Below, piece by piece: positions 1 through 8,968 of a stretch of DNA of 64,000 bases. Below the pieces are notes generated by a model. The model was not told where the DNA came from, ran no database searches, and saw only the letters and a program-made list of their open reading frames with translations. Every line of letters begins with the position of its first letter. Position 1 is the first letter of the stretch. The stretch is from Sulfurospirillum multivorans DSM 12446 (GTDB taxonomy: Bacteria; Campylobacterota; Campylobacteria; Campylobacterales; Sulfurospirillaceae). A program made the position numbers and the translations under genes. The DNA lies in NCBI RefSeq assembly GCF_000568815.1, contig NZ_CP007201.1:2613654-2677653 (forward strand), written 5' to 3'.

Positions 1-631
1 CACCAACAACCTGCACAAGCGCTACACCACCGACCGAGTCATGCGCATTTTTCGCCTCTAAAATGGTTGCCTTTTGCGCCTCTTCGACACTGGCATCGAG
101 TGCGTAAATCTCGCTTTGGCTGACACGCGCAAAATCATAGCTTTTGGCTTCAATACCACCAATGGCGCAAATGCCGCTTTGAACCTTTACATGTAACGTA
201 TTTAAAAGCAATTTTGCAATCGCCCCTGCCGCCACACGTGCCGCGGTTTCTCTTGCACTACTACGTCCACCACCACGGTAATCTCGGATGCCGTATTTAT
301 GAAAATAGGTGAAATCGGCGTGTCCTGGGCGAAAAAGATCTTTGACACTCTCGTAATCACCGCTTTTTTGGTTCTCATTAAAAATGACCATCGCGATGGG
401 TGTGCCCGTACTAAGACCCTCAAAAACACCACTTAAAATCTCGATTTTATCGCCCTCTTTGCGTGCGGTGGCAAATTTATTTTGCCCTGGTTTTCTACGA
501 TCAAGTTCACTTTGGATAAATTCTTCATCGATTGCTAGCCCTGCTGGTACGCCATCGACAACACATCCGATCGCCTTTCCATGCGACTCGCCAAAGGTCG
601 TAAAACAAAAACGCTTGCCAAAGGTATTCAT
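1..631 (-). CDS. aroC: Chorismate synthase, 3' end missing (runs off window start)
   Basis: AroC converts EPSP to chorismate, the last step of the shikimate pathway, in the cytosol with reduced FMN. The visible 210 residues begin [18 protein letters not shown], the conserved N-terminal signature of the family, followed by a [16 protein letters not shown] segment, the second conserved block. The start ATG at 629-631 overlaps the rnc stop as ATGA, so the two genes are translationally coupled. The gene continues beyond base 1, so the C-terminal part is not seen. A TTACATGTAA palindrome at 187-196 encodes LHVK within it. The family call is secure. Confidence 0.96.
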   Translation of the reverse strand, partial: MNTFGKRFCFTTFGESHGKAIGCVVDGVPAGLAIDEEFIQSELDRRKPGQNKFATARKEGDKIEILSGVFEGLSTGTPIAMVIFNENQKSGDYESVKDLFRPGHADFTYFHKYGIRDYRGGGRSSARETAARVAAGAIAKLLLNTLHVKVQSGICAIGGIEAKSYDFARVSQSEIYALDASVEEAQKATILEAKNAHDSVGGVALVQVVG

Positions 632-1311
632 CGAACTTCCTTTTTAAGAATCTCCAACGCCAACATGGCTGCTTTTTGTTGCGCCTCTTTTTTGCTTTTG
701 CCACTCGCAACGGAGAGATCACGACCTCTCACGCTGACAGCAATTTCAAACTCTTTTTTATGATCCGGTCCAAAAGATCGCACCAAGCGGTACTCTGGCG
801 TCATGCCAAAATGGGCTTGTGTAAGCTCTTGAAGTGTGGTTTTATGGTCTCTAAAAATGGCGTCCATATCGATTTTAGGGTACGCCTCTTCCAAAAGTGC
901 CACTGCCAAATCCCTCGCCTTTTCAAGTCCTGCTTCGAGGTAAAGTGCGCCGATGATCGCTTCAAATGCGTTAGAGAGCAAGGAAGGTTTTTCGCGCCCG
1001 TTGTTGTTCTCTTCGGCTAAAGAGATGTAGATGTATTCGCCCAAATGTAGCAGTCGTGCAAGTTTTTCAAAACTTTTTTCATTTACCAAGGAAGCGCGAA
1101 GTTTGGAGAGTTCACCTTCCGCGACCTCTGTAAATTCGTGGTACAGATACTCACCCACGATGAGATCCAGCACCGCGTCACCTAAAAATTCAAGGCGCTC
1201 GTTGTTGTACGGTTGTTTGGAACTTTTGTGTGTCAGTGCCTCGATTATCAGGTTTTGATCCCTAAACTGATAACCCAAGCGCTTCTGTATCGCTTCTAAT
1301 CTTTTTTGCAT
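628..1311 (-). CDS. rnc: Ribonuclease III
   Basis: Cytosolic double-strand-specific endonuclease for rRNA processing and structured RNA cleavage. The 227-residue length is typical. The nuclease domain carries the signature [15 protein letters not shown] near residues 38-52, with the catalytic acidic residues, and a second acidic patch at [13 protein letters not shown] near 115. A double-stranded RNA-binding domain fills about residues 155-225, ending with a KKEAQQKAA helix. It is followed by aroC through a 4-bp overlap and preceded by rnhA with a 2-bp gap, so rnhA-rnc-aroC form one minus-strand operon. Confidence 0.97.
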   Translation of the reverse strand: MQKRLEAIQKRLGYQFRDQNLIIEALTHKSSKQPYNNERLEFLGDAVLDLIVGEYLYHEFTEVAEGELSKLRASLVNEKSFEKLARLLHLGEYIYISLAEENNNGREKPSLLSNAFEAIIGALYLEAGLEKARDLAVALLEEAYPKIDMDAIFRDHKTTLQELTQAHFGMTPEYRLVRSFGPDHKKEFEIAVSVRGRDLSVASGKSKKEAQQKAAMLALEILKKEVR

Positions 1312-1313
1312 GA

Positions 1314-1745
1314 TTATGACTCCATCAATTTAATTTTTGTTGCTTCTTCTTTGGCGATTTTATCGCACATTTCATTCTCGGCATGCCCATCGTGACCTCT
1401 GACCCAAATGCCATGGACTTTATGAATTTTGGAGACATCGAGGTAGCGTTGCCACATTTCAGGGTTCTTCACCTTCGCAAAGTTTTTGCGTTTCCAACCA
1501 TCCAACCACTCGTTAATCCCTTTGATCACATAACTCGAATCGCTAATCAGCGTCACATCACACGGCTCTTTAAGCGCTGCTAAACCTTCGATGACCGCCA
1601 AAAGTTCCATCTGATTATTGGTGGCATTTGCCATTCCACCACTGACAATGCGCTCGGTACTGCCAAACCGTAAAATCGCGCAATAGCCACCAGAACCCGG
1701 ATTGCCGAGGGAGGAGCCATCACAGAAAAGAGATATTTTCTTCAT
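1314..1745 (-). CDS. rnhA: Ribonuclease HI
   Basis: Degrades the RNA strand of RNA:DNA hybrids, for example at Okazaki primers and R-loops. The 143-residue protein starts with [15 protein letters not shown], holding the first catalytic Asp. [13 protein letters not shown] carries the catalytic Glu, ISDSSYV the second Asp, and [14 protein letters not shown] the final His/Asp active-site loop. Its start lies 26 bp inside the upstream TPR gene, so the two are likely co-transcribed. The proximity to dnaG (divergent) fits a replication-linked cluster. Confidence 0.96.
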   Translation of the reverse strand: MKKISLFCDGSSLGNPGSGGYCAILRFGSTERIVSGGMANATNNQMELLAVIEGLAALKEPCDVTLISDSSYVIKGINEWLDGWKRKNFAKVKNPEMWQRYLDVSKIHKVHGIWVRGHDGHAENEMCDKIAKEEATKIKLMES

Positions 1746-2766
1746 GATCCGCTTTAATAAGGTTGGTTTGAATCGTTACAGTGTCGATGCTTTGGCAGTG
1801 CGGACATCTGTAAAAATGAATCGGGAAAACGTGTTTGCATTCAAAGCAAAGGTACTCAAAACTGATGCTTGCTTTAGTATAACCCACACTGTGGAGTTTG
1901 CCTAAAACATCGAGCGCAAACGGCATTTCGCTCTTGGGCTCAACATAGGGCGCCAGTCCCCGTGCCATCGCGATTTGCTGCACCAATGGATCTTTACATG
2001 TAAGAATGTCATACACCATAAAATCCACATACCACAACAGATCCATCATTCCTCGAAACGGCAAGGTTTCAAAAAATGAAGGCTCGATTTTGATCCCAGT
2101 TTCCAACATATATTCAAACAGTTTTCGCTTTAAAAAAGGTGTTGTAGCGGAGAGTTCAAGCAGTTTTTCAACTTTTTCGCCCTCTTTAAGGCGACTGTCT
2201 TTAATCGTACTAAGCGCTTTTAAGTAAGCTCGCTGTACCCCAACTTTGGCACCCAACTCTTCTAACGAGTCCAGTACCTCTTCGGCTTTGGTGTATTCTT
2301 GAAGTTGCTCATAGGCAACGGTTAAATACTTCAAAGACTCCTCGTTGCGTGGATGCAGGTGCAATGACTCTAAAAAAACTTCAGAGCTTCGGCGAAGAAA
2401 ACCCGCTTTAAAATAGGTCTTGCCCAACGTGGAGAGAAGGTACTGCTTCTCATCTTTGCCTTTAACGCGTTTGAGCGTGACCAGATAGATATTGATCGCT
2501 TTTTCATAATCGCCTCCTTTGCCATACGCATGCGCAAGCAGGGCTAAGGATTCGAGAGGAATGGAAGCGTCTTCGAGGAGCTTTTTATACTCATTTTCAT
2601 CGGTGACAATTTCAAATTTTTTAACAAATTTATCGATGCTTTGCTTCTCTTCTTTGCTCTTAAAAACACCCCACCAATAGTTGGAAAACGAGATGACAAA
2701 AACAATCGCAAACAAGATAATGACGCCAAAAAGGGGATCACGGTACGCTATAAAAAAATTATCCAA
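1720..2766 (-). CDS. Membrane-anchored TPR protein with C-terminal zinc-ribbon-like motif
   Basis: Function unknown in detail. The 348-residue protein has one N-terminal membrane helix (about residues 10-30, LFGVIILFAIVFVISFSN), then tetratricopeptide-type helical repeats across roughly 60-200, and a C-terminal CFECKHVF..FYRCPHCQS motif (two CxxC pairs) that could bind zinc or iron. This architecture resembles LapB/YciM, which controls lipopolysaccharide synthesis in other proteobacteria through a rubredoxin-like domain; orthology is an inference only. It is the first gene of the minus-strand rnhA-rnc-aroC operon and is divergent from dnaG with a 60-bp intergenic space. Confidence 0.75.
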   Translation of the reverse strand: MDNFFIAYRDPLFGVIILFAIVFVISFSNYWWGVFKSKEEKQSIDKFVKKFEIVTDENEYKKLLEDASIPLESLALLAHAYGKGGDYEKAINIYLVTLKRVKGKDEKQYLLSTLGKTYFKAGFLRRSSEVFLESLHLHPRNEESLKYLTVAYEQLQEYTKAEEVLDSLEELGAKVGVQRAYLKALSTIKDSRLKEGEKVEKLLELSATTPFLKRKLFEYMLETGIKIEPSFFETLPFRGMMDLLWYVDFMVYDILTCKDPLVQQIAMARGLAPYVEPKSEMPFALDVLGKLHSVGYTKASISFEYLCFECKHVFPIHFYRCPHCQSIDTVTIQTNLIKADHEENISFL

Positions 2767-2817
2767 AACGTAAACCTTCGCATATGAAGTTGAAACAGAA
2801 TTCTATTATACCAAACT

Positions 2818-2833
2818 TGATATAATATGACTA
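2818..2833 (+). promoter_or_regulatory. Extended -10 promoter of dnaG with very short or absent leader
   Basis: TGATATAAT at 2818-2826 is a perfect extended -10 element (TGnTATAAT). The expected start of transcription, about 7 nt after the hexamer, falls on the ATG at 2833. No Shine-Dalgarno sequence precedes either candidate ATG (2827 or 2833). This suggests a leaderless or nearly leaderless dnaG mRNA. No clear -35 is seen, as is usual for Campylobacterota sigma-70 promoters. Confidence 0.55.
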
Positions 2834-4491
2834 TGATAGACAAAACATCCATAGAAAATCTCAAACAACGCCTTGATATTGTTGACGTCGTAGGCTCGTA
2901 CTTAGAGCTGAAGAAAAATGGCGCGAACTACAAGTGCGTCTGCCCATTTCACAACGACACCAGCCCAAGCCTTGTGGTGAGCCCATCGAAGCAGATTTAC
3001 CACTGTTTTGCCTGTGGCGCAGGAGGCGATAGCATCAAATTTGTGATGGAATACGAAAAACTCTCCTACCCCGAAACCATCGAAAAACTCGCTAACATGG
3101 TCAACTTTTCACTCTCCTACACCACCAATGAAGGGGTGAAAAAAGAGGATCGAAAGTTGATGGAGACGCTCAATCTTTTCTACGTCAAACAGCTCGATTT
3201 TACCCCTTTTGCTAAGGAATATCTTGCAAAACGAGGCATTTCTGAAGCTTCTGCGGAGAAGTTTGAGATCGGCTATGCACCTGCTTCCTTTGCGACGCTT
3301 GATTTTCTAAGCTCCAGAGGTTACGCGATGAGTGAAGGCATAGAGTATGGTGTCGCAGGTGTGGGCGAGAACAATCAACCGTATGCCCGTTTTATCGAAC
3401 GTGTCACATTTCCCATCTATTCACCAAGTAATCGACTCGTTGGTTTTGGCGGACGAACTCTCTCCAATCACCCAGCCAAATACGTCAATTCGCCTCAAAC
3501 CAAGCACTTTAACAAATCGCAACTGCTGTATGGTTATCAGCTTGCCAAAGAGAGTATTTATAAGAAAAAATCCATCATCATCACCGAAGGGTATCTTGAT
3601 GTCATAATGCTGCATCAAGCGGGCTTCACTCACGCCGTTGCAACGCTTGGAACCGCCCTTACGAATGAACATATTCCTCTCATCACGAGGGGTGATCCTG
3701 AAGTGATTGTGGCGTACGATGGCGATGATGCGGGCATTAATGCAGCACTCAAAGCTTCGTTTTTGCTGAGTGCGCATGGCATCAAAGGAGGCGTGGTGCT
3801 CTTTGGCAATGGCATGGACCCTGCGGATATGGTGCAAAATGGTTTGATGGACGCACTCAATCATCTCTTTCGCACCCCTCAACCCTTCATCGAGTTTGCA
3901 CTAGAGCGCATGGTCAAAAAGTACAATCTCAAAGACCCTTTAGCCAAACAGCAAGCCCTAACCGAGGCGATGAGTTACCTCAAAACGCTTCCGCAAGCCA
4001 TTCAAGAGAGCTACACAGGCATGCTCTCTGAAAAACTGGGATTGCATCACAATTTGGTCAAAATCCAAAGCCATAAACCGCAAAGACTTGATAAAAAAGA
4101 GCGTGTGTTTGAAGATATGTTGGAGCTTACGATCATTAAAACGATTCTCAGCCAGCCGAATCTGATTGACACGGTACTCGATACCATCGATAGTTCCATG
4201 TTCAAAACCCATCACGAAGAGTTTTCGCTTCTTTTGGAAAATCAACTTGAACACCCCAAACTCAGACGCATTTTGCTTTGGGAAGACATTAAAATTTACG
4301 ATGAGAAGTCGCTCATCGCTTCGATGGTCGCTTTTTTGTACCATTACTACAACGAAAAATTCCAAGAGATCAAAACCGCGCGTGAACTCAGTTACGATAA
4401 AAAGCAGTTTTTGATCCGTAAAATTCAAGAAAAAATGATGAAATTAAAACAAGGTGAATTGGTTCCGTATGAAAGCATTAGTACTCTATAG
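2833..4491 (+). CDS. dnaG: DNA primase
   Basis: Synthesises RNA primers at the replication fork. Residues 30-65 form the zinc-binding domain (CVCPFHNDTSPS ... YHCFACGAGGD). The TOPRIM core follows, with ITEGYLDVIMLHQAG carrying the catalytic Glu and VIVAYDGDDAG carrying the DxD metal-binding pair. The C-terminal helicase-binding region is shorter and less conserved, as usual in this phylum. Start 2833 gives MIDKTSIENLKQRLD, the family's normal N-terminus; an ATG at 2827 adds only two residues and lies directly against the -10 box. The 3' end overlaps the next gene by 23 bp. Confidence 0.96.
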   Translation: MIDKTSIENLKQRLDIVDVVGSYLELKKNGANYKCVCPFHNDTSPSLVVSPSKQIYHCFACGAGGDSIKFVMEYEKLSYPETIEKLANMVNFSLSYTTNEGVKKEDRKLMETLNLFYVKQLDFTPFAKEYLAKRGISEASAEKFEIGYAPASFATLDFLSSRGYAMSEGIEYGVAGVGENNQPYARFIERVTFPIYSPSNRLVGFGGRTLSNHPAKYVNSPQTKHFNKSQLLYGYQLAKESIYKKKSIIITEGYLDVIMLHQAGFTHAVATLGTALTNEHIPLITRGDPEVIVAYDGDDAGINAALKASFLLSAHGIKGGVVLFGNGMDPADMVQNGLMDALNHLFRTPQPFIEFALERMVKKYNLKDPLAKQQALTEAMSYLKTLPQAIQESYTGMLSEKLGLHHNLVKIQSHKPQRLDKKERVFEDMLELTIIKTILSQPNLIDTVLDTIDSSMFKTHHEEFSLLLENQLEHPKLRRILLWEDIKIYDEKSLIASMVAFLYHYYNEKFQEIKTARELSYDKKQFLIRKIQEKMMKLKQGELVPYESISTL

Positions 4492-5452
4492 CGGCGGGCT
4501 TGACAGCATGCTCGCGATGAAACTTTTAAGTGATCAGGGCATTGAGGTCATTGCGCTGCACATTAACATTGGATTTGGTATCAAAGAAGACCATTATGAA
4601 ACACTCAAACGTCGCTCCGCCATTGCTGGAGCAACCCTTGAAGTGATCGATGTACGCGATCAATACCTTCAAGAAATTCTCTTTAGCCCCAAACACGGCT
4701 ATGGCAAACAGTTCAATCCGTGCATCGACTGTCATGGGTTTATGTTCACGGTCGCAAAATCCCTGCTTCCACGTTATGGCGCTTCGTTTATTGCAACCGG
4801 CGAAGTGGTCGGACAACGCCCGATGAGCCAAAATAAAGACGCCTTGCGCCTTGTGAAAAAGATAGCGAACGACATCGATGAAGACATTATTCTTCGTCCA
4901 CTCTGCGCGCTTGTCATGGAAGAGACGAAGCCTGAGCGTGAAGGGTGGGTTGATCGAAGCAGACTTTTAGGCTTTAATGGAAGAGGACGTCATGCACAAC
5001 TTGCCCTTGCTAAAGAGCTCGGTTGGGAAGATTTTCCCACACCCGCAGGGGGCTGTTTGCTCACCGATGTGCAATTTACTGCGCGTCTGCGCGACTTTAT
5101 AGCGCATGACACCTTTGCCAAAGAGGACATTGACGTGCTGAAAAACGGAAGGCATTTTAGGCTTCCTGCTGGCGCAAAACTGGTCATTGGGCGCAATGAA
5201 ACAGAGAACGATTTTCTTGATTCCTTGCACAATCCCAAGTTTAATCTTTTACATGTAAGCGGTGAGATGAATGCGCCAAGCTCACTTCTTTCTAAAAATG
5301 CTTCTGCTTCGGATGAAGCGCTTGCGTGTCGTATGGTGCTCAGTTTTACCAAAGCCATTCCAGAGCAAACCTATGCACTGAGTCTTGGCGAAAAAATTCT
5401 CTACGCGAGCCCTTATGCAAGTAAAGAGGAGAGTAAAAAATATCTTATATAG
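4469..5452 (+). CDS. PP-loop ATPase, MnmA/ThiI-like tRNA thiolation protein
   Basis: The 327-residue protein starts MKALVLYSGGLDSMLA, whose SGGLDS is the ATP-pyrophosphatase PP-loop shared by MnmA, ThiI and related adenylating sulfurtransferases. Two further conserved spots are NPCIDCHGFM (a CxxC that could carry sulfur or metal) and TPAGGCLLTD (a Cys in the position of a catalytic thiol). The C-terminal part looks like the NFACT-R/DUF814-type domain often fused to this group. The exact substrate cannot be told from sequence. The start at 4469 is preferred over an in-frame GTG at 4454 because homology begins there. It overlaps dnaG, so the two are coupled. Confidence 0.8.
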   Translation: MKALVLYSGGLDSMLAMKLLSDQGIEVIALHINIGFGIKEDHYETLKRRSAIAGATLEVIDVRDQYLQEILFSPKHGYGKQFNPCIDCHGFMFTVAKSLLPRYGASFIATGEVVGQRPMSQNKDALRLVKKIANDIDEDIILRPLCALVMEETKPEREGWVDRSRLLGFNGRGRHAQLALAKELGWEDFPTPAGGCLLTDVQFTARLRDFIAHDTFAKEDIDVLKNGRHFRLPAGAKLVIGRNETENDFLDSLHNPKFNLLHVSGEMNAPSSLLSKNASASDEALACRMVLSFTKAIPEQTYALSLGEKILYASPYASKEESKKYLI

Positions 5453-5513
5453 TTTTTTAAAGATATTTTTTGTACTATAGTCGGCTATGGAATTACACTA
5501 TGAGGATTATGAG

Positions 5514-5894
5514 ATGGGCTTATCAAGCACAATGATTTTTTTAATCGTTGATGATTCAAAAATATCACGGAGATGGCTTATCGAAATGATTCCTAAAAAA
5601 ATCCTTGAAAGTGCGGAAATCATCGAAGGATGCAATGGCGAAGAGGCAATCGCACTTTACGATCAACACCGTCCCGATATCGTTTTTTTGGATATTACGA
5701 TGCCTATTATCGATGGGTTTGAAGCGTTGGAGCGTATTCGCGCCATCAACAAAGATGCCCTAGTGGTGATGGTCTCAGCCGATCGTCAAAAAAGCACGAA
5801 AGAGAAAGTTTTAAGCCTTGGTGCTTCGGCACTGATCTCAAAACCTATTGATGAAGAAGAATTTCGTACAACCCTCTTAAAGTTGGTATTTTAA
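5514..5894 (+). CDS. Single-domain response regulator (CheY-like)
   Basis: A stand-alone receiver domain of about 126 residues: IVDDS provides the acidic pair, PDIVFLDITMP the phospho-accepting Asp, VMVSAD the conserved Ser/Thr position and ISKPIDEEEF the Lys. No output domain. A start at 5487 would add nine residues, but the ATG at 5514 has GAGGAT 7 nt upstream and is preferred. A weak promoter (TACTAT at 5473-5478) precedes it. The following CheC-like and PAS-GGDEF genes are packed behind it without a gap, so a phospho-relay that ends in cyclic-di-GMP or motor control is likely. Confidence 0.88.
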   Translation: MGLSSTMIFLIVDDSKISRRWLIEMIPKKILESAEIIEGCNGEEAIALYDQHRPDIVFLDITMPIIDGFEALERIRAINKDALVVMVSADRQKSTKEKVLSLGASALISKPIDEEEFRTTLLKLVF

Positions 5895-6494
5895 ATGACA
5901 ACGCCCTATTTTAACCCGCAGCAAGAAGATATTTTAAAAGAGCTTATTAACGTCTCCTTTGGGCTTTCCGCCTCATTAATCGGCGATATGCTCGACAACC
6001 ATGCCAAACTACACATTCCTGATATTTCAAACATTGACATCCATAATTTAGACGATAAAATCGTTGAAGTCTTGGAAGAAGAGTATGAATTTTATCTCAC
6101 AAAACAGCGTTTTTTAGGCTCGTTTAACGGTGAAGTCCTTTTTGTCTTTAACCGCTATTCCGCCCATGCGTTTTGTGATCTTTTGCTCAAACAAGAGATG
6201 AGCGACGAGAGTGATATCAAATCGTCTATTTTGGAACTGACCAATATTATCACCTCCGCATGTATTGGAAAATTCTGTGAGATCATTCATGGTGAGACGA
6301 TCTTTAAAGTTCCTTCCATCGAAAAACGTGAAATCTCTGAGATGGATAAATACGACAAAATCGAAGGTTATGACAATGTCATTGTTATCAAAACCGCCCT
6401 TGACATCGAAAAAGAGAATATCTTAGGACACATGTTTATACTTCTGAACAACGAGATGCTTGATCATCTTAAAAATACGATCGATAAGATATAA
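5895..6494 (+). CDS. CheC/CheX-like chemotaxis phosphatase family protein
   Basis: The 199-residue protein begins NPQQEDILKELINVSFGLSA, matching the N-terminal helix of CheC/CheX proteins, whose E..N pair attacks the phosphoryl group on CheY. A second similar helix is at SSILELTNIITSACIG (about 115-130), which has the E..N spacing again. It directly follows a single-domain receiver (stop TAA abuts the ATG), which would be its natural substrate. Phosphatase activity towards that receiver is inferred from family knowledge. Confidence 0.75.
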   Translation: MTTPYFNPQQEDILKELINVSFGLSASLIGDMLDNHAKLHIPDISNIDIHNLDDKIVEVLEEEYEFYLTKQRFLGSFNGEVLFVFNRYSAHAFCDLLLKQEMSDESDIKSSILELTNIITSACIGKFCEIIHGETIFKVPSIEKREISEMDKYDKIEGYDNVIVIKTALDIEKENILGHMFILLNNEMLDHLKNTIDKI

Positions 6495-6496
6495 CG

Positions 6497-7513
6497 ATGA
6501 TAAACTGCGAAAAAATTATTGATTCTATCAATGTAGGTATCGTAACGATTGATGCGGATCTTAAGATCTATTACGTCAACAAATGGTTTGCCGTGCACAG
6601 TGACATCGATGCGCAGCAAACCCTGGGGAAAAATCTTCTTGATCTGTTTGAACTCTCTCCTGAGCGTCTCAAATCCTTAAAACGCCACATTAAAGCGGCA
6701 CTCACACTGGGTGGCCCCTCTTTTTTTACAGCCGATGCAAACCACTATCTTTTTCCCATGAAAAACTCCAATACAACGAAATCTATTTTTGAGTTTATGC
6801 AACAAGATATCACGATTATGCCTTACAATAGTGAACAAAAACAGGTGACCGTACTGATTTACGATCAAACCAGTTTGATGGAAGAGAAAGCCAAATGCAA
6901 TAAAGAGAGTGAAGAGCTTGCCAATGCTAACAGGGTTGCGAATGCGACGATTCGCAAACTTGAAACGGCTAAAAATAAACTTCTGAAACAAAAAGAGATC
7001 ATCTACAAACAAGCGCATTATGACCACCTAACGTCCTTAGCCAACCGAACCCTACTCACACAACGCATGCAGCTTTTGATCGAAAACAATCAAAACAGTG
7101 GTAAAAAATTTGGTGTCCTCTTTTTGGATTTGGATAATTTCAAAGAGATTAACGACACACTCGGACACGATGTGGGCGATATGATTTTGATTCATGTGGC
7201 AAAAACGCTGCTATTAGCCACAAGGAAGAGCGACACGGTTGCACGTTTTGGAGGGGATGAGTTTATTATTTTAGTCGATGATATTGGCGAAGAGAACAAT
7301 CTCAATCACATTGCTAGCAAGCTGATTCAAGCCATCACACAACCCATTCGCATTCGAAACTTCGATTTACATGTAACGACCAGTATTGGCATTAGCCTCT
7401 TCCCAAATCATGGCATCGACTTTAATCAACTCATCAAAAATGCCGACCTTGCCCTTTATGTTGCCAAAGCAGAAGGTCGAAATACCTACAAGATTCATCA
7501 CCAATCCAAATAA
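6497..7513 (+). CDS. PAS-GGDEF diguanylate cyclase
   Basis: Makes cyclic-di-GMP from two GTP. Residues 1-125 form a PAS-type sensor (IVTIDADLKIYYVNKWF). A coiled-coil linker follows at about 130-170 (KESEELANANRVANATIRKL). The C-terminal catalytic domain is complete: YDHLTSLANRTLL, FLDLDNFKEINDTLGHD with the metal/substrate Asp and Asn, and ARFGGDEFIIL with the intact GGDEF signature. No RxxD inhibitory site is obvious five residues before the signature. Third gene of the receiver-CheC trio, 2 bp after its neighbour. No membrane helix, so cytosolic. Confidence 0.93.
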   Translation: MINCEKIIDSINVGIVTIDADLKIYYVNKWFAVHSDIDAQQTLGKNLLDLFELSPERLKSLKRHIKAALTLGGPSFFTADANHYLFPMKNSNTTKSIFEFMQQDITIMPYNSEQKQVTVLIYDQTSLMEEKAKCNKESEELANANRVANATIRKLETAKNKLLKQKEIIYKQAHYDHLTSLANRTLLTQRMQLLIENNQNSGKKFGVLFLDLDNFKEINDTLGHDVGDMILIHVAKTLLLATRKSDTVARFGGDEFIILVDDIGEENNLNHIASKLIQAITQPIRIRNFDLHVTTSIGISLFPNHGIDFNQLIKNADLALYVAKAEGRNTYKIHHQSK

Positions 7514-7523
7514 ATAATAGCTC

Positions 7524-7561
7524 AGCGCATGCCGTTTACTTAAGAGCATGCGCTTTTATTT
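7524..7561 (+). terminator. Rho-independent terminator after the diguanylate cyclase gene
   Basis: AGCGCATGC (7524-7532) pairs with GCATGCGCT (7546-7554) around a 13-nt loop and is followed by TTTATTTCT. It lies 11 nt after the GGDEF gene stop. The rest of the 160-bp space before the convergent gene holds two further small hairpins (near 7621-7643 and 7653-7671) that lack T tracts. Confidence 0.75.
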
Positions 7562-7675
7562 CTCATAAAACGTGTTTTATGAAGCTTTAGGGGGTGTCGG
7601 GGATCTATCCCTGACCTTCAACAATGGGTTTTACTCATTGTTTAAGATACCGTTACGCAAACTGCGTAACATCAA

Positions 7676-8968
7676 TCAAAAGAACTCTATATCATCATCA
7701 TGACTTGGATCGAGGCTCTTCTCATCAAAGATGGCTTCTATTTGAATGCACGAACTCAAAAGAGATGAGTCAAGATAGTGAATATCGCGTGCCACTTGGG
7801 TTATAAACACATTTTCTCTCCATGAAGAGAGATCATGCAGAAGATTAAGCAGCATGGCGGAGAGGCGTTTGGATTTGTCGGTATCAAATTGCTCTTCAGT
7901 GAGCGTTCCTAGAAAATCAATCAATGTTCTTACCGCAAAACCTAAATGCTCAAACTCCATCAATTCCGCTAAAATTTCGGCATACTCTTGGAAATTTTCA
8001 TAAATAACCGATAAATTGCGCTTATTGGGCTCTTTTTCAAATACTAAAATAGCTTTGTCGGTATCGTCATTAATGATCTCTAAACCATCAATTTTTGAAA
8101 GAAAGGAGATCGCCGTAGAGTTGATATAATCCACAGCACTTTGCACGTTATCGTGCGTTTTAGAGAGGATTTTTTTGGTCTCATCACTCATCTCTACACT
8201 ACTTGAGGTTGTATCGCGCTTGATCTCTTTATCCAGCTGGAAGGTGAGCATGTCATTGGAGAGAATATACTTGGCATTGGCAAAATGTTTGAGCAAAATA
8301 TTTTTAATGATATTGCCGTTCAGTGGCTTTACATGTAAAAGCATCATGTAGAGTTTTTCTTCGCTCTCTTCCACGACAATACTGCATTCGTATTCATGTT
8401 TTAACAGCCATAAAACAAAGCCATAAATAAGACGCACGCAGTCACTCAGATTGATGATATTTTTCTCACAATTGAGCCAATAGTCCCAAAACTGCGCCAA
8501 TGCCTCTTCGTCATCAATACGAAAAGTAATGTTTCGGTGAAACACATGGGCATTAAAAGGATTCAAGGCACTTGAGAATTTATGAATCTGTTTATTGCGC
8601 AAGGCAATAATGCGTAAATACTGTCTGATACGTTGTAAAAAATGCTCGGCATTCAGCGGTTTGGTGAGGTAATCTTCTGCACCCAAAGAGAGCATTCTGT
8701 TTTTTGAGGTATCATCATCAAGGGCACTAAGGGCGATGATCATACTCTTTTTATTGACCTGTTTAATGAATTGCGTCGCCTCAAAACCATCTAAAACGGG
8801 CATCATAATGTCCATAAAAATCAGATCAAAATGGTTTTTAACACACATTTCTACGGCAACTTGCCCATCTTCAGCTTCAAAGATTTCGATGCCATCCACC
8901 TCTTCAAGCAAAAGATTGAGCGTGAGCCTGTTATTATCATTATCGTCAACAATCAACACTTTATACAT
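7676..8968 (-). CDS. Response regulator with receiver domain and helical C-terminal region of unknown role
   Basis: A 430-residue protein. The N-terminal receiver (about 1-120) has VDDND, FDLIFMDIMMP with the phospho-Asp, ALSALD and LTKPLNAEHF. The remaining 300 residues match no domain I know. They are predicted mostly helical, with no DNA-binding, GGDEF, EAL or HD signature; the region 125-230 has regular hydrophobic spacing. The gene's start overlaps the upstream histidine kinase by 8 bp, making this kinase its likely phosphodonor. It is the last gene of the chemosensory operon. Confidence 0.82.
   Translation of the reverse strand: MYKVLIVDDNDNNRLTLNLLLEEVDGIEIFEAEDGQVAVEMCVKNHFDLIFMDIMMPVLDGFEATQFIKQVNKKSMIIALSALDDDTSKNRMLSLGAEDYLTKPLNAEHFLQRIRQYLRIIALRNKQIHKFSSALNPFNAHVFHRNITFRIDDEEALAQFWDYWLNCEKNIINLSDCVRLIYGFVLWLLKHEYECSIVVEESEEKLYMMLLHVKPLNGNIIKNILLKHFANAKYILSNDMLTFQLDKEIKRDTTSSSVEMSDETKKILSKTHDNVQSAVDYINSTAISFLSKIDGLEIINDDTDKAILVFEKEPNKRNLSVIYENFQEYAEILAELMEFEHLGFAVRTLIDFLGTLTEEQFDTDKSKRLSAMLLNLLHDLSSWRENVFITQVARDIHYLDSSLLSSCIQIEAIFDEKSLDPSHDDDIEFF

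Noticed and set aside
7653-7671. GTTACGCA/TGCGTAAC inverted repeat as a terminator for the response regulator gene
   Set aside because: The stem is good but no T tract follows on the minus strand; noted with the intergenic description only.
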